A DNA stretch of 7,448 nucleotides from NCBI GenBank assembly GCA_031278935.1, contig JAITJK010000159.1, positions 1 through 7,448 of the forward strand, in the 5' to 3' direction. Positions 6,240 through 7,448 of this stretch are shown in pieces; the stretch's first letter is position 1, and every line of letters begins with the position of its first letter. Source of the DNA: Spirochaetaceae bacterium. GTDB taxonomy: Bacteria; Spirochaetota; Spirochaetia; Treponematales; Breznakiellaceae. The notes below the pieces were generated by a model. The model was not told where the DNA came from. It saw nothing but the letters and a program-made list of their open reading frames with translations, and made no database searches. The translations under genes were made by a program, and so were the position numbers.

Positions 6240-7094
6240 CTATATGCTCCCTTGGGCCGCCCGGATCACATGACTTATCAGCATACAGGATGTTACGGAC
6301 CCAACGCCTCCGGGCACCGGACTGATAGCCTCCACCAAAGGCTCTACCTCAGCGAACTTCACATCACCGCAAGTACCCTTGCTACCGTCGGGTTTTGGAT
6401 TAACCCCGACGTCCACCACCACCTGACCAGAGCGGAAAGATTCTTTTCCCACACTTTCGGCTCGTCCCATGGCGACCACCACGATATCTGCTTCCCGGAT
6501 TACCGAACTTATATCCTTAGTTTTTGAATGTCCGATCGTCACGGTGCCATTCTTTTTCAAAAGCAATAGGGACACGGGCTTACCGATTACCGTGCTGCGG
6601 CCAACCACCACCACCCGTTTTCCCGCAGGATCGATCTGGTAGTGATCAAGAATCTTAATAACCGATTCCGCAGTACAAGGCGCATACCCCTGATTCGTGT
6701 CGGCATAAATACCCGCCATGGAACCATCGGTAATACCGTCCATGTCCTTCTTCGGCAGCAAAGCCGCCCGCACCACGTTGTCATCAATATGTTTAGGCAA
6801 GGGGCGGAACAGTAATATCCCGTGGACCGCCGGGTCTTCATTCGCCTCTCGGATAACCTCCAACAAGGCCTGTTGCGTGGTGTCCTCAGGCAGTCGATAG
6901 TTTTTTACCGCCGCTCCAACCTCCTCACAACGCTTGGTAGCCCCTTTTTCATACGAAATATCAGGCCCCTTTTCACCCACCCGGATAATTCCTAAAGTCG
7001 GCGTGATCCCCTTAGCCCTCAGAGCCTCCACGTCCTGTTTCATGGACACAGTCAAGGCCTGGGCTACATCTTTTCCACTCAGCAACTTTGCCAT
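6240..7094 (-). CDS. folD: Methylene-THF dehydrogenase FolD, probably without cyclohydrolase activity
   Basis: A complete gene of 284 residues, standard FolD length. It oxidises or reduces between 5,10-methylene-THF and 5,10-methenyl-THF with NAD(P). Visible family features are the N-terminal KLLSGKDVA, the folate-site KDMDGI (Asp119, equivalent to E. coli Asp121), the Rossmann motif GRSTVIGKP (165-173), DVGVN near 228-232 and the C-terminal PGGVGSVTS. Tyr48 matches E. coli Tyr50, but aligning YEKGATKRCEEVG and GILLFRPLP with E. coli places Ala52 at catalytic Lys54 and Phe96 at Gln98. Those residues serve the cyclohydrolase step, so this protein is probably a monofunctional dehydrogenase, with the neighbouring FchA doing the hydrolysis. 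I recall similar YERGAxKR-type FolDs in other clostridia. The ATG at 7094 has an AAAGGG site 8 nt upstream and follows fchA by 42 nt. The stop is TAG. Cofactor preference (NAD or NADP) cannot be read off safely. Confidence 0.95.
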   Translation of the reverse strand: MAKLLSGKDVAQALTVSMKQDVEALRAKGITPTLGIIRVGEKGPDISYEKGATKRCEEVGAAVKNYRLPEDTTQQALLEVIREANEDPAVHGILLFRPLPKHIDDNVVRAALLPKKDMDGITDGSMAGIYADTNQGYAPCTAESVIKILDHYQIDPAGKRVVVVGRSTVIGKPVSLLLLKKNGTVTIGHSKTKDISSVIREADIVVVAMGRAESVGKESFRSGQVVVDVGVNPKPDGSKGTCGDVKFAEVEPLVEAISPVPGGVGSVTSCMLISHVIRAAQGSI

Positions 7095-7136
7095 TGTTAT
7101 TTCCCTTTAGTTAATCTCCATACCCCTGGCCCCTCA

Positions 7137-7448
7137 TTAGTTGGGTTTTACCTGGTCCTTAACCCTCGTAAAGATTCGGTCCGCCAGGGGCTCATACTCC
7201 GCAAGCAACGCATCGGTTTCCCGATTAATCTGCTCCGCATAAACCCGGTCCTTCATAGCCTTGGTGTTGATGTACACGTTAAGACTTGCCCCGGCCAAGG
7301 CCGCCTTACAGAACAAGACTCCCACGCCAGCATCGCTGACCGCGAGGCGGCTACCTTTCGCGGCATATTCTTCCTGCAGACGGATGGCTTCAGCGCATTT
7401 CTTCATGATTTCCAAGGGCACCCGGCAGGCCGATTTCAACGCGACCTC
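7137..7448 (-). CDS. fchA: Methenyl-THF cyclohydrolase FchA, C-terminal part
   Basis: The last 103 codons of a gene running off the right edge; whole proteins of this family have about 210 residues, so roughly half is seen. It belongs to the formiminotransferase-cyclodeaminase C-terminal superfamily, whose stand-alone members in acetogens hydrolyse 5,10-methenyl-THF to 10-formyl-THF. Diagnostic segments are LKSACRVPLEIMKK, the AAKGSRLAVSDAGVGVL block (small-residue loop with SDAG) and the ALAGASLNVYINTKAMKD block ahead of a charged C-terminal helix. The TAA stop is followed 42 nt later by folD, giving a cyclohydrolase-dehydrogenase pair next to the CODH/ACS genes. The broader superfamily also includes cyclodeaminases of histidine degradation, but the neighbours make the acetogenic role far more likely. 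The active-site N-terminal half is not visible. Confidence 0.9.
   Translation of the reverse strand, partial: EVALKSACRVPLEIMKKCAEAIRLQEEYAAKGSRLAVSDAGVGVLFCKAALAGASLNVYINTKAMKDRVYAEQINRETDALLAEYEPLADRIFTRVKDQVKPN

Noticed and set aside
6252..6527. A plus-strand frame with many histidines opposite folD
   Set aside because: It is a shadow of the folD 3' half; the His-rich composition comes from the reverse complement of Val/Gly-rich Rossmann codons, not from a metal-binding protein.
7095..7136. A possible tiny reading frame (ATG-GAG-ATT-AAC-TAA) in the fchA-folD spacer
   Set aside because: At four codons it is too short to credit, and the region is adequately explained as the folD ribosome-binding region.
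1..7448. A novel or undescribed system in the window
   Set aside because: Every complete gene is a recognisable member of the Wood-Ljungdahl pathway with its key residues, except the FolD substitutions already reported. No unexplained gene, repeat array or mobile element was found on either strand.

Overview
This window is one continuous minus-strand stretch of a Wood-Ljungdahl (reductive acetyl-CoA) gene cluster. Seven genes read right to left in transcription order: fchA (3' half only), folD, cooS/acsA, cooC, acsB, acsD and acsC (5' end only). Spacers are 3 to 137 nt, all genes share one strand, and no complete gene lies on the plus strand. No stretch of 300 bases lacks a gene. No RNA genes, mobile elements, CRISPR arrays or tRNAs are visible.

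The genes fall into two parts of the pathway. FchA and FolD interconvert formyl-, methenyl- and methylene-tetrahydrofolate in the methyl (Eastern) branch. CooS/AcsA reduces CO2 to CO, CooC matures its nickel site, AcsB condenses CO, a methyl group and CoA into acetyl-CoA, and AcsD plus AcsC form the corrinoid iron-sulfur protein that delivers the methyl group. The remaining pathway genes (formyl-THF synthetase, methylene-THF reductase, methyltransferase AcsE) are not in the window and may lie just outside it.

The organism is a strict anaerobe, most likely an acetogen or a syntrophic acetate oxidiser. The AcsB and CooS proteins look, from memory of family sequences, closer to the Clostridium ljungdahlii type than to the Moorella type (short AcsB N-terminus, CooS ending KR..LGI). 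Base composition is roughly balanced. I cannot assign a genus: a clostridial acetogen is the default, and an acetogen of another phylum carrying related genes (for example a termite-gut spirochaete) cannot be excluded.

The system itself is well known. The details worth a second look are: (1) FolD has lost the catalytic lysine and glutamine used for cyclohydrolase activity, beside a dedicated cyclohydrolase gene; (2) cooS appears to start at a TTG codon behind a strong ribosome-binding site, in a leader with a hairpin and a candidate internal promoter; (3) the acsB-acsD spacer holds three mutually complementary segments able to form alternative hairpins; (4) there are small unusual features around the metal-cluster cysteines of CooS, AcsC and AcsB.
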